A DNA stretch of 64,000 nucleotides from Acidimicrobiaceae bacterium RAAP-2 (GCA_001443545.1 LMAD01000008.1:1-64000); one strand, 5' to 3'. Counted from the stretch's first letter, positions 52,836 through 61,329 are shown. A program made the numbers and translations. The notes: generated by a model not told the origin, from the letters alone.

Positions 52836-53233
52836 CGCGCAACGGCTACTACGACGACGCAGGCGATCCAGAGCGTCGTTCGGACCCAATGCCATGTTTG
52901 GAGCTGGGCGATGTCCTGGTCGTCGTGATGGCGAGAGAGTCGGTGGTGTATCGGCATCGCTTGGAGGGCGGTGAGTGCGACTGCGCCGAGTGCCAAGACC
53001 GCGTGAGCGAGTGCGAAGAGCCGGTTTGGGCCATGCAGCAGCCACCAGAGCGTTCCTATCCCTTGAACGGCCCACGCCGGTGCAACGGCGAACGAGATTC
53101 GCCGAACGTGCGCCTCGTGATACGGAAGCCACTGGCCGGCGCCGACGAGGTGAAAGGCGGGGTAGACGACCACCGCCACCGTCAGGCCGAGGCCGACGAG
53201 GTAGATATCGCTAGCCAAGAGCCAAAATTGCAC
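52832..53233 (-). CDS. Small four-helix membrane protein of unknown function
   Basis: A 133-residue protein with four predicted membrane helices ('FWLLASDIYLVGLGLTVAVVV', 'ISFAVAPAWAVQGIGTLWWLL', 'LFALAHAVLALGAVALTALQA', 'WVRTTLWIACVVVVAVA'; last approximate). Conserved-looking histidines lie in 'YPAFHLVGAGQWLPYHEAH' and 'PIHHRLSRHHDD', which might bind metal or haem, but no family is recognised with confidence. The GTG at 53233 is preferred over a TTG at 53281 because a consensus -10 TATACT ends 7 nt upstream. It converges with dapE. Confidence 0.7.
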   Translation of the reverse strand: MQFWLLASDIYLVGLGLTVAVVVYPAFHLVGAGQWLPYHEAHVRRISFAVAPAWAVQGIGTLWWLLHGPNRLFALAHAVLALGAVALTALQAMPIHHRLSRHHDDQDIAQLQTWHWVRTTLWIACVVVVAVAR

Positions 53234-53240
53234 GGTACGA

Positions 53241-53246
53241 AGTATA
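53241..53246 (-). promoter_or_regulatory. -10 element for the small membrane protein gene
   Basis: On the minus strand TATACT ends 7 nt before GTG 53233 (spacer TCGTACC). The following 95 bp up to lexA show nothing else recognisable. Confidence 0.5.
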
Positions 53247-53341
53247 AATCCGCCCCCTTTTCGCTGATCGCTCCCACCCAAGTTAGGCGGCGAAGTGGCT
53301 ATTTGCCGTGCTCCATCATCAGCCGCGTCGGCGTGGGGCCA

Positions 53342-53965
53342 CTAATAGGAACGAAGAACAGCAATGACTCGACCGAATATCGAGACATCGTGGGCGTCGA
53401 ATTCCATCGGCTCCATTTCGGGGTTCTCCGGCTTGAGCACTACTCGAGATCCTTGGGGGAAGAACCGCTTCACCGTGGCCTCGCCTTCGGGGAGCCCCGC
53501 TACGACGATCTCGCCGGTCTCGGCGTTCGACTGTCGATTCACGACCAGAAAATCTCCGGGGAGGATTCCTACGCCGGTCATCGACTCGCCTCGGACCTGG
53601 AGGACGAAACTTTCACCACGGCCAGCGAATTGCGCGGGAACGGACATCATCTCGTGGGTGTGCTCATCGGCGAGCACGCCAGTCCCGGCGGCGACATCAC
53701 CGACGAAGGGGATTCGTCGGACTAGCGAATCAGGGGCGGTCGAGTCCGAGTCTAGGCGGACCGTGAGTGTGCGTGGCTGCTGCGGGTTCTTCGCGATATA
53801 TCCCGCGTCGCGCAAGACCGTGATGTGGTTCGCGACTGTTGCGGGTGATTTGAGCCCGACGTGATCACCGATCTCGCGAATGGTCGGCGGGAAGTTGCGC
53901 TCGCGCTGGCAAGCGATAATGAACTCAAGTATCTGACGGCGCATGGGGGTGAGGACCTCGGCCAC
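53342..53965 (-). CDS. lexA: SOS repressor LexA
   Basis: A 207-residue LexA. The N-terminal winged helix ('MRRQILEFIIACQRERNFPPT', in parts; 'IREIGDHVGLKSPATVANH') is followed by the autoproteolytic domain. The scissile Ala93-Gly94 lies in 'GDVAAGTGVLA', with catalytic Ser128 ('VRGESMTGVGI') and Lys166 ('GEATVKRFFP'). RecA filaments trigger self-cleavage after DNA damage. The GTG at 53965 is chosen because AAAGGAG ends 5 nt upstream, although the frame is open back to 54016, through an SOS box. Two LexA boxes in its promoter indicate autorepression. recA is not in the window. Confidence 0.96.
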   Translation of the reverse strand: MAEVLTPMRRQILEFIIACQRERNFPPTIREIGDHVGLKSPATVANHITVLRDAGYIAKNPQQPRTLTVRLDSDSTAPDSLVRRIPFVGDVAAGTGVLADEHTHEMMSVPAQFAGRGESFVLQVRGESMTGVGILPGDFLVVNRQSNAETGEIVVAGLPEGEATVKRFFPQGSRVVLKPENPEMEPMEFDAHDVSIFGRVIAVLRSY

Positions 53966-53982
53966 GGCACTCCTTTCACGAA

Positions 53983-53996
53983 CGAACAACTGTTCG
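53983..53996 (-). promoter_or_regulatory. LexA (SOS) box 1 at lexA
   Basis: CGAACAACTGTTCG is a perfect CGAAC-N4-GTTCG operator. It lies just downstream of the -10 element, at the transcription start. Confidence 0.9.
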
Positions 53997-53997
53997 T

Positions 53998-54026
53998 AGC
54001 GTAGCGACTGCGCCACCGTAAATCAA
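53998..54026 (-). promoter_or_regulatory. lexA promoter
   Basis: Reading the minus strand, TTGATT (-35, 54026-54021) and TACGCT (-10, 54003-53998) are separated by 17 nt. Each element abuts or overlaps one of the two LexA boxes, which explains repression. Confidence 0.7.
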
Positions 54027-54037
54027 ACACCTGTTCG
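54024..54037 (-). promoter_or_regulatory. LexA (SOS) box 2 at lexA, one mismatch
   Basis: CGAACAGGTGTTTG on the minus strand differs from CGAAC-N4-GTTCG at one position. It overlaps the first bases of the -35 element. Confidence 0.65.
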
Positions 54038-54226
54038 TATTCGGGCGAATTGTTTTTCCTCGGACCAATCGTTGGGTGACCTAGTGGAGATTCCTCGGCG
54101 CTGCTACTGTGCTGCGATGGCCAAGGTGGCCTAACAAGATCCGCTGAGGTTGCACGAACGCGTCCAGTACGTGACGAGGTCGTGTGCCCGGGGGGAATTA
54201 TTGACACAGTTGAGGAGGACGGGTTG
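54038..54226 (+). other. Gap between lexA promoter and livJ
   Basis: Apart from the LexA operators there is no gene in these ~190 bp. A small palindrome GGCCA-agg-TGGCC lies at 54119-54131. A consensus-like TTGACA at 54201 has no -10 at the right distance. The livJ promoter could not be placed; the ribosome-binding site GAGGAGGA (54212-54219) is strong. Confidence 0.5.
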
Positions 54227-55405
54227 ATGAAGCCTCGTTTGAACAAGACGGTGGCGGCGGTTGCGACCAGTGCCCTGCTGTTGATGGCGGTGCCGGCTGT
54301 CGGCATTGCGTCAACGTCAGGGGCTTCGGCCAAGCCGACCTACACCATTGGATATCAAGGACCGCTCTCTGGTGGAAACCAGCAGCTCGGTTTGAACATG
54401 GTTAATGCGGTGCAGTTGGCCATTAACCAGGCCAACGCCTCGGGCAAGTTGCCCTTCAAGCTGAAGTTGGCAACCTACGACGACCAGGGTGACCCGACGA
54501 TTGCACCGACTCAGGCGCAAGCCGCCATCGCGAACAAGAATGTGGTCGCGATTGTCGGACCGGCGTTCTCGGGTGCGACGGCTGCTTCGGAGCCCTTCTA
54601 CCACAAGTATCATTTGGCGACGGTCAGCCCTTCGGCGACGAACCCGGCGTTGGCAACGAACCACTGGAACAACTTCTTCCGCGTTGTTGCGGACGACAGC
54701 GTCCAGGGTCCGGCGGATGCGAACTACGTGGTGCAGAAGTTGAATAAGACCAAGGTTTACGTGGTCAATGACGGTACGTCGTACGGTTCAGGCGTCGCGC
54801 AGGCCTTCGCGGCCCAGGCGACCAAGGACCACGCGACGGTGACCCCAGCGACCGTTCCTGGCACGTCACAGTGCCAGAACGGAACGGCATCCTCGACCGA
54901 GTACACCGCGGCAGCTGCCCAGGTCGTCGCGAATGGCGCGACTGCTCTGTTCTACGGTGGCTACTACTGCGACCTCGGTCTGTTCCTCGGTCAGTTGCAG
55001 TCGGCCGGTTACACCGGAATCGTGATGTCGGACGACGGTGCGCTTTCGCCCGCGTTGATCCAGAACACGACCCCGGCTTCGGCCGCCAACGGCGTCTACC
55101 TGACGTGCGCCTGCGCTAGTTCGACGAACAAGTCGTTCAACCGTGCGTACCAGGGGCTCGCGCACTTCAGCGCCGCCAACGCGACCTACGCGCCCGAGTC
55201 ATACGACGCGACCAACGCGATCATTGCGGCAATGAAGAAGTTGCACAAGATCACGCGTGCGGGGATCGTCGCTCAGTTGCACAGGCTGTCCATGAAGGGC
55301 ATGACCAAGACGATCCGCTTCCTGCCTAACGGCAACATCGCTGGCACGGCAATCTACGTGAACCAGGTGAAGAACGGGAAGATCGTTCAGTTGGGCCTCG
55401 AGTAA
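54227..55405 (+). CDS. livJ: Branched-chain amino-acid-type ABC transporter substrate-binding protein
   Basis: A 392-residue periplasmic-binding protein of the LivJ/Peripla_BP_6 family. A Sec signal peptide (basic MKPRLNK, hydrophobic core, probable cleavage after ASA at residue 35) precedes 'TIGYQGPLSGGNQQLGL', 'GQGDPT'-like DDQGDPTIAP, 'VAIVGPAFSGATAASEPFYH' and 'SYDATNAIIAAMKK'. No lipobox cysteine is seen, unusual for a monoderm binding protein, which is usually lipid-anchored. The ligand could be amino acids, amides, urea or aromatic acids; sequence does not decide. It leads a complete livJHMGF operon and is followed by a strong partial terminator, which should raise its level above the permeases. 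Confidence 0.9.
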   Translation: MKPRLNKTVAAVATSALLLMAVPAVGIASTSGASAKPTYTIGYQGPLSGGNQQLGLNMVNAVQLAINQANASGKLPFKLKLATYDDQGDPTIAPTQAQAAIANKNVVAIVGPAFSGATAASEPFYHKYHLATVSPSATNPALATNHWNNFFRVVADDSVQGPADANYVVQKLNKTKVYVVNDGTSYGSGVAQAFAAQATKDHATVTPATVPGTSQCQNGTASSTEYTAAAAQVVANGATALFYGGYYCDLGLFLGQLQSAGYTGIVMSDDGALSPALIQNTTPASAANGVYLTCACASSTNKSFNRAYQGLAHFSAANATYAPESYDATNAIIAAMKKLHKITRAGIVAQLHRLSMKGMTKTIRFLPNGNIAGTAIYVNQVKNGKIVQLGLE

Positions 55406-55424
55406 ATACTCGAACTGCAGTGTG

Positions 55425-55460
55425 GGAAGGGCCGGGGTTCTCCCCGGCCCTTCCTTTTTT
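55425..55460 (+). terminator. Intrinsic terminator between livJ and livH
   Basis: A perfect 13-bp stem (GGAAGGGCCGGGG / CCCCGGCCCTTCC) with loop TTCT is followed by six T. It lies inside the operon, so it probably acts as a partial terminator that favours binding-protein mRNA over permease and ATPase mRNA. Confidence 0.92.
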
Positions 55461-55497
55461 GATTACACTTTCCACGGACCGGTCAAGGGGGGCACAG

Positions 55498-56460
55498 TTG
55501 GGAGCGTTCGGGCACTACCTCACGGGGCATTTCGCCACGCTACGTCTCGAGTTCTGGGCGTTGTTCGTCGGTGGTCTCGCCAACGGTGTCCTCTACGGCA
55601 TGGTGGCGGTCGGCTACACGTTGGTGTACGGCGTGCTCCGTCTCATTAACTTCGCGCACTCCGAGATTTTCATGTCCGGCGGCTTCGCCGGTTACTTCGT
55701 CATGAAGGCGATGGTCGGTAACTCGGTTCCTTCGGGCTTCGCATCCGTCAGCTTCATTGTGATCGGAATTCTCGTTGGGGCATTCGTTGGGGCTTTTATG
55801 GCCACCCTCGTGGAGCGAGTCGCCTACCGTCCCCTGCGCCGGCGCCATGCGCCAGCGCTCGCCTACTTGATCAGCGCGATCGGTGCCTCCTACTTTCTCT
55901 ACAACATGGCGGGTAAGGAGTTCGGCCGAGTGCCGATCTCGATGCCGCAGCCCTACATCAACCACCCGATTTTCCATATCTTCAACGCGCCGGTGCAGAT
56001 GTACTACGTCATCATCCTCATCGCCGGTGCCGTGATGTTCTTAACGCTGGACCGGATTGTGGCGAAGACCAAACTCGGACGGAGTATTCGCGCCGTGGCC
56101 CAGGACGCCGAGACGGCGTCGCTGATGGGTGTGAATATCGACCGGACCATTGTCTTGACGTTCATCGTGGGTGGCGCCCTCGGTGGGGCTGCGGGCTTCC
56201 TCTTTGGCATGGGTACCGGCGTGTCGAACACGATGGGTTTTGTACCAGCACTCAAGGCGTTTACCGCCGCGGTGTTGGGCGGAATCGGCAACCTTCGTGG
56301 CGCGATGATCGGCGGTTTCCTGTTGGGTGTCGTGGAGAGCCTCTCGGTGGTTTTCGTGCAGGCCGCCTACATGGACGTGGTGGCCTTTGGCATCTTGGTC
56401 GCGGTACTGCTCTTCCGCCCGACGGGCATTCTCGGTGAGCGACTGGGGAGGGCGGCGTGA
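55498..56460 (+). CDS. livH: Branched-chain amino-acid-type ABC permease LivH
   Basis: A 320-residue inner-membrane permease with about eight helices. 'GLANGVLYGMVAVGYTLVYGVLRLINFAHSE' (in parts) and 'LRGAMIGGFLLGVVE' with 'AVLGGIGNL' are LivH signatures, including the EAA-like loop. It forms a heterodimer with LivM. The TTG at 55498 has AAGGGGGG 7 nt upstream; the in-frame region back to 55420 runs across the terminator and is rejected. Confidence 0.92.
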   Translation: MGAFGHYLTGHFATLRLEFWALFVGGLANGVLYGMVAVGYTLVYGVLRLINFAHSEIFMSGGFAGYFVMKAMVGNSVPSGFASVSFIVIGILVGAFVGAFMATLVERVAYRPLRRRHAPALAYLISAIGASYFLYNMAGKEFGRVPISMPQPYINHPIFHIFNAPVQMYYVIILIAGAVMFLTLDRIVAKTKLGRSIRAVAQDAETASLMGVNIDRTIVLTFIVGGALGGAAGFLFGMGTGVSNTMGFVPALKAFTAAVLGGIGNLRGAMIGGFLLGVVESLSVVFVQAAYMDVVAFGILVAVLLFRPTGILGERLGRAA

Positions 56461-57800
56461 AGCGCTACTTCGCGAACACTCATTTCAAGCGGCTGATGTC
56501 GAGTGTCGCCGCCATGGCGATTCTCGAGTTGATGACCGGCCCCCCGGGAAGCGCGCTCGACCCGACGGCCGGGTTCACGGGGTCATTTGGTGAGGCCTCG
56601 TCATTCTTCGGTCTCTTCCGAACACAACGCTGGGTGGTGTTCCTGTTCATCGCGTTCATCATGTTCGGCCTCTGGACGTCGTGGCTCACGTGGGGCGCTC
56701 AGGTGAAGACCGCGACGACTAAGGCGATGAGCGTACCTCGATCGGTTTCGCACAAGCAGCCCGTGCGCTGGGGGGTTACCCTCGTCTTGCTCGTGGTGGC
56801 ACTCTTGTTGCCGCACTTGATCACCGACCCGTTCTGGCAGGCCGCGATGGTCGAACAGATCGCGGTGTACGTACTACTGGCATTGGGACTCAACGTCGTC
56901 GTCGGCTTCGCCGGACTGCTCGACCTCGGATTCGTGGCGTTCTACGCCATCGGTGCCTATACCACGGCGTGGGTCACGGGCGCGCTGCCGACGGCGGCAC
57001 CCTTCGGAATTCACTTCAACAACTTCTACGCGATCCCCATCGCCATCGGACTCGCTATGGGTGCCGGAATCATTCTCGGCGCACCGACGTTGCGACTGCG
57101 CGGTGACTACTTGGCCATCGTGACCTTGGGGTTCGGTGAGATCATCACTATCTTCGCGAATAATCTGTACGGCATCACCGGGGGCTCGCAAGGCACCAAA
57201 ACTATTCCGCACTTCTCGCTGCACGTTGGGCCGGTTAAGTACTTGTGGGGTCTGACGCCGGTTCCCTACTACTACTTGACGATCGTGTTCGTCATCTTGT
57301 TCCTGATCGGATTCCGGTTGTTGGAACACTCTCGAGTCGGTCGGGCCTGGACGGCGATACGTGAGGACGAGGTGGCGGCCGAATCAGTGGGCATCAATCC
57401 GCTGAAGTACAAGGTCATGGCCTTCGCCATCGGCGCGTCGACCGCTGGATTTGCTGGCGTGGTGACGGCCAGTCAATCGAACACGATCTTCCCGTCGAGT
57501 TTCACGCTGCAGTTCTCTATCAACATTCTGGTGCTGGTTATCTTCGGCGGCATGGGTTCGATTACCGGCGTCGTGCTCGGGGCGATCGTGATTCAGACGG
57601 GTTCGATGTACCTCTTGCACACACCGCCCGCCGGGTATCAGCCGCAAGACCTGTACATCTATCTCGGGGCGCTGCTGGTGGTAATGATGATCTTCCGGCC
57701 CGCGGGACTCGTCCCGTCGCGTCGGCGACACCGTGAAATCGGGCTCGCCGAAGCCGGTGAGGGTCACATGGATGAAGTCCTAACGGGAGATACGCCATGA
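56457..57800 (+). CDS. livM: Branched-chain amino-acid-type ABC permease LivM
   Basis: A 447-residue permease with about ten helices, longer than the usual 320-360 because of a ~110-residue N-terminal part with two extra hydrophobic segments. 'ALGLNVVVGFAGLLDLGFVAFYAIGAY' (in parts), 'LRLRGDYLAIVTLGFGEI', 'WTAIREDEVAAESVGIN' and 'FGGMGSITGVVLGAIV' are LivM marks. GTG start overlapping livH by 4 bp; livG overlaps its end by 4 bp. Confidence 0.92.
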   Translation: MKRYFANTHFKRLMSSVAAMAILELMTGPPGSALDPTAGFTGSFGEASSFFGLFRTQRWVVFLFIAFIMFGLWTSWLTWGAQVKTATTKAMSVPRSVSHKQPVRWGVTLVLLVVALLLPHLITDPFWQAAMVEQIAVYVLLALGLNVVVGFAGLLDLGFVAFYAIGAYTTAWVTGALPTAAPFGIHFNNFYAIPIAIGLAMGAGIILGAPTLRLRGDYLAIVTLGFGEIITIFANNLYGITGGSQGTKTIPHFSLHVGPVKYLWGLTPVPYYYLTIVFVILFLIGFRLLEHSRVGRAWTAIREDEVAAESVGINPLKYKVMAFAIGASTAGFAGVVTASQSNTIFPSSFTLQFSINILVLVIFGGMGSITGVVLGAIVIQTGSMYLLHTPPAGYQPQDLYIYLGALLVVMMIFRPAGLVPSRRRHREIGLAEAGEGHMDEVLTGDTP

Positions 57801-58603
57801 GCGACACGATCTTCGACGTCGACCGAATCACCCTTCGATTCGGAGGGGTGGTCTCGTTGAATGACGTGACGCTCCATCAGAACCGCGGCGAAATCCTGGC
57901 CGTGATTGGTCCGAACGGGGCGGGTAAAACGTCATTGTTCAACTCGTTGACCGGCGTCTACCAACCCCAGGAGGGGACGATCACGTTCGTCGGAAGTGAC
58001 GGTAAGCCCATGAACGTCATCGGCAAGAAAGCCCACCGAGTGAGCACCGCCGGCGTGGCGCGAACGTTCCAGGCGTCGCGTATGTTCAGTGCGTTGACCG
58101 CGTTCGAGAACATCAAGATCGGTGCGGAATCACACCGCGGCATCGGCGTGCTTGGCGCGATGTTGCGCGGACCAGCCACGCGGCGAGACGAGCACACCTC
58201 GGATGAGCGCACCGTGCAACTCTTGGATTTCGTCGGGCTACGCGCGAAGGCCAACGTAATCTCCTCATCACTGTCGTACGGCGATCGGCGTCGACTCGAG
58301 ATTGCTCGGGGGCTCGCGACTAGCCCGCAGGTGCTGTTGCTCGATGAGCCGGCGGCCGGAACGAACCCGTCAGAGAAGCTCGAGCTGACCGCGCTCATTC
58401 GCAAGGTGCGCGACGAGATGGGCGTATCGATTCTGCTGATCGAGCACGACATGAAGTTGGTGATGTCACTCGCCGAGCGGCTCTACGTGTTGAACTTCGG
58501 AAGCGTGATCGCCGAAGGAACACCGGAAGAGATCCGCGCGAACGACAAGGTGATCGAGGCCTACCTCGGTTCGACGGCGAGTGAAACGGGGGACCGGTCG
58601 TGA
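57797..58603 (+). CDS. livG: Branched-chain amino-acid-type ABC ATPase LivG
   Basis: A 268-residue ABC ATPase. Walker A is 'GPNGAGKTSLFN' near residue 37, then Q-loop 'ARTFQASRMF', signature 'LSYGDRRRLEIARGLA', Walker B 'VLLLDEPAAG' and the switch His in 'LLIEHDMKLVM'. LSYGD replaces the common LSGGQ, as is usual in LivG. The C-terminal 'GTPEEIRANDKVIEAYLG' is typical of the family. Confidence 0.94.
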   Translation: MSDTIFDVDRITLRFGGVVSLNDVTLHQNRGEILAVIGPNGAGKTSLFNSLTGVYQPQEGTITFVGSDGKPMNVIGKKAHRVSTAGVARTFQASRMFSALTAFENIKIGAESHRGIGVLGAMLRGPATRRDEHTSDERTVQLLDFVGLRAKANVISSSLSYGDRRRLEIARGLATSPQVLLLDEPAAGTNPSEKLELTALIRKVRDEMGVSILLIEHDMKLVMSLAERLYVLNFGSVIAEGTPEEIRANDKVIEAYLGSTASETGDRS

Positions 58604-59313
58604 TGCTCGAGGTGCACGACGCGGTGGTTCGCTACGGCGCCATTACGGCGCTCCACGGGATTTCGTTCGAGGTCGCCCAGGGTGAGATCGTGGCGCTCCT
58701 GGGCGCCAACGGGGCCGGCAAGACGACGACCTTGCGGATGTTGTCGGGGCTGCACTCGCCCCAGAGTGGTCAGATCATCTTCGAAGGGCAGGACGTCACC
58801 ACGACGAAAGCTCACCAGTTCACCTCGCTCGGCATCGGCCACGTGCCCGAGGGGCGCCGCATTTTCCCCCAGATGACCGTGGAGGAGAACTTGGAGATGG
58901 GCGCGTTCGGTCGGCGTGGCTCGTACAGCGACGACATGGAGCGGATGTACCAAACGTTTCCAATTCTGAAGGAACGTCGCAAGTTGATTGGCGGCAACCT
59001 CTCCGGGGGCGAACAGCAGATGTTGGCCATCGGACGTGCCCTGATGGGACAGCCGCGATTACTGCTGCTCGATGAACCGTCGATGGGTCTCGCACCGATG
59101 ATCGTGGAGACCATTTTCCGTATTATCGGCGAGATTCGCGACTCCGGCACGACGGTCTTGGTGGTCGAGCAGAACGCCGCGCAGGCGCTTCGGCTCGCGG
59201 ACCGCGGTTACGTCATGGAGAATGGTCGGATCGTGTTCGGCGATTCCGCGTCGAACCTGTTGACGGACGCGCGCGTGCGTGCCGTGTACCTCGGGGAGAG
59301 CGCGGACTCCTAG
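58600..59313 (+). CDS. livF: Branched-chain amino-acid-type ABC ATPase LivF
   Basis: A 237-residue ABC ATPase, the second motor subunit. Walker A 'GANGAGKTTTLRMLSG', signature 'LSGGEQQMLAIGRALM', Walker B 'LLLLDEPSMGLAP' and switch His replaced in 'VLVVEQNAAQALRLADR', where Gln follows Glu as is normal in LivF. The GTG at 58600 overlaps livG (GTGA), with ATG 58603 as alternative. It ends the operon; no clear terminator follows. Confidence 0.94.
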   Translation: MMLEVHDAVVRYGAITALHGISFEVAQGEIVALLGANGAGKTTTLRMLSGLHSPQSGQIIFEGQDVTTTKAHQFTSLGIGHVPEGRRIFPQMTVEENLEMGAFGRRGSYSDDMERMYQTFPILKERRKLIGGNLSGGEQQMLAIGRALMGQPRLLLLDEPSMGLAPMIVETIFRIIGEIRDSGTTVLVVEQNAAQALRLADRGYVMENGRIVFGDSASNLLTDARVRAVYLGESADS

Positions 59314-59518
59314 ACGGGTGGCGATGCCTGCGGGGCCCATTCAGTAGTTGGGATTGGGGGCGCGAGTTCGCTCAGCCGTCGGAGTGTTGTGACCGCGAAG
59401 TTGGCCGGCGCTGTTCGGGACTCCGAGTCGGACCGTTGAACGGTGGTGCGCGACGCGCTCGGCATTGAAGGTGTGCCAGACTTTGAATGAGTATCGCGCC
59501 AATGTTGGCGGATGCGGA
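59314..59518 (+). other. Gap between livF and the MFS operator
   Basis: These ~200 bp contain no credible gene or RNA. No T-run terminator for the liv operon was found, and no -35 could be paired with the downstream -10 TATACT. Confidence 0.5.
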
Positions 59519-59544
59519 TATACTTACTTGTCTACAAGTAAGTA
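59519..59544 (+). promoter_or_regulatory. Palindromic MarR-type operator overlapping the MFS/marR promoter
   Basis: TACTTACTTGT (59521-59531) and ACAAGTAAGTA (59534-59544) form a perfect 11-bp inverted repeat around CT. The -10 element TATACT (59519-59524) overlaps its left arm. A MarR dimer bound here would block transcription of the exporter and of the repressor gene itself. Confidence 0.8.
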
Positions 59545-59565
59545 ATTATCTGCGAATGGACTCCA

Positions 59566-61329
59566 ATGGCGGCTTTGAGACACGCTCATCCGGACCGATA
59601 CAAATGGATTGCCCTCACCAACACCACGTTGGGAATCTTCATGGCGACCATCAACGGCTCGATCATCTTGATTTCGTTGCCGGCGATCTTCCGCGGCGTC
59701 GGGATCAATCCACTGTCGCCGGGTAACGTCGGCTACCTGCTTTGGCTCCTCCAGGGCTACCTGTTGGTCACGGCGGTGCTGGTGATCAGCCTGGGTCGTC
59801 TGGGCGATATTAAGGGTCGAGTTCGCATCTATAACTTGGGCTTCGCCGTCTTCTCGGTGGCCTCGGTGCTGCTCGCATTGGATCCGTTCCGGCATGGCTC
59901 CGGTGCGCTCTGGCTCGTGTTGTGGCGGCTCGTACAAGGCGTCGGTGGTGCGATGTTGTTCGCGAATTCGAGCGCGATCATCGTGGACGCCTTTCCGGCC
60001 GATCAGCGAGGATTCGCCATGGGAATCAACCAGGTGGCCGCGATCGGTGGCTCATTCGTGGGTCTGATCCTCGGTGGTCTGCTCTCGATTGGCGACTGGA
60101 GACTCGTCTTCTGGGTCTCGGTCCCGGTTGGCATCATCGGCACGGTGTGGGGCTACGTGAGTCTCCGGGACAACGGAGAACGAGCGAACGCCACGATTGA
60201 CTGGTGGGGTAACGCGACGTTCGCGATTGGGCTGACGTCGTTGCTGGTGGCGATCGTCTACGGCATCCAGCCTTATGGATCGAGTTCCATGGGCTGGACG
60301 TCGCCGCGAGTTCTCACGGCCTTCGCGATCGGTGCGGTTTTCCTCACGGCGTTCTTCGTGATCGAGATGCGCGTGTCGTCGCCGATGTTCAACCTTCGGC
60401 TCTTCAAGATTCGCGCGTTCTTCACCGGGAGCGTCGCCGGGCTACTCGCCGCCATCGCGCGCGGCGGCCTGCAGTTCATGCTCATCATCTGGCTCCAGGG
60501 GATCTGGTTGCCCCTGCACGGCTACAGCTACTCGGCGACGCCGCTGTGGGCCGGCATCTATCTGCTCCCGTTGACGCTCGGTTTCCTGATCGCCGGTCCG
60601 GTGTCAGGGTATCTTTCCGATCGTCACGGCGCTCGGATCTTGTCGACGACCGGGCTGTTGCTGTTCGGTCTCAGTTTCGTCGGCCTGCTGATGATTCCGA
60701 CGAACTTCCACTACTGGGAGTTCGCCCTGCTCGTCGCCCTGAACGGACTGGGTGGCGGGATGTTCTCCGCGCCCAACTCGACGGCAATCATGAACAGCGT
60801 CGCCGCGAACGAACGTGGAGGCGCGGCCGGAATCCAGGCGGCGTTCATGAACTCGGGTATGGTGCTGTCAATCGGCGTGTTCTTCTCGCTGATGATCGTG
60901 GGCTTGACCAACACGCTGCCGTCGGCACTCTACAAGGGACTGTCGGCGCACGGCGTCAGTGCAACCCAGGCGCACGTCGTGGCGAATCTTCCGGCCGTCG
61001 GGAGCCTCTTCTCGTCGTTCCTTGGGTTTAACCCGTTGAAGAGCCTGCTCGGCAGTCAATCGGCGGCTCACGTATCGAATCTGCAGTGGGCAACCTTGAC
61101 GGGCAAGCACTTCTTTCCGAACCTCATTCTCGAGCCGTTCCACCACGGCCTGGTAATCGTCTTCGCGTTGGCGATTGCGATGGCCGTGATCGGCGCGGTC
61201 TTCTCGGCGTTGCGCGGCAAGCGATACGTACACCAAGAGATGTCGATGCAGCAGCACGTCGAAGATGTCTCGATCGCCGGTGGGGCGGTGCCCGGTGAAG
61301 TGGCGCTCGAAAGCGACGTCGTGCGATGA
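59566..61329 (+). CDS. MFS multidrug-type exporter, DHA2 (14-helix) family
   Basis: A 587-residue transporter with about 14 membrane helices. MFS motif A is 'GRLGDIKGRVRIY' (residues 77-89), and 'FANSSAIIVDAFPADQRGFAMGINQVAAIGGSFVGLILGG' (in parts) holds the motif C-like region. The DHA2 group exports drugs and toxic metabolites by proton antiport. A MarR gene is co-translated downstream (4-bp overlap) and a palindromic operator lies in the leader, a standard inducible efflux unit. The substrate is unknown. Confidence 0.9.
   Translation: MAALRHAHPDRYKWIALTNTTLGIFMATINGSIILISLPAIFRGVGINPLSPGNVGYLLWLLQGYLLVTAVLVISLGRLGDIKGRVRIYNLGFAVFSVASVLLALDPFRHGSGALWLVLWRLVQGVGGAMLFANSSAIIVDAFPADQRGFAMGINQVAAIGGSFVGLILGGLLSIGDWRLVFWVSVPVGIIGTVWGYVSLRDNGERANATIDWWGNATFAIGLTSLLVAIVYGIQPYGSSSMGWTSPRVLTAFAIGAVFLTAFFVIEMRVSSPMFNLRLFKIRAFFTGSVAGLLAAIARGGLQFMLIIWLQGIWLPLHGYSYSATPLWAGIYLLPLTLGFLIAGPVSGYLSDRHGARILSTTGLLLFGLSFVGLLMIPTNFHYWEFALLVALNGLGGGMFSAPNSTAIMNSVAANERGGAAGIQAAFMNSGMVLSIGVFFSLMIVGLTNTLPSALYKGLSAHGVSATQAHVVANLPAVGSLFSSFLGFNPLKSLLGSQSAAHVSNLQWATLTGKHFFPNLILEPFHHGLVIVFALAIAMAVIGAVFSALRGKRYVHQEMSMQQHVEDVSIAGGAVPGEVALESDVVR

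Noticed and set aside
52889..53725. 278-codon + strand frame across the membrane-protein gene and lexA
   Set aside because: It crosses two well-supported minus-strand genes and their promoter and has no recognisable domain.
54201..54206. Consensus -35 TTGACA upstream of livJ
   Set aside because: No -10 lies 16-18 nt downstream; that position is occupied by the ribosome-binding site and start codon.
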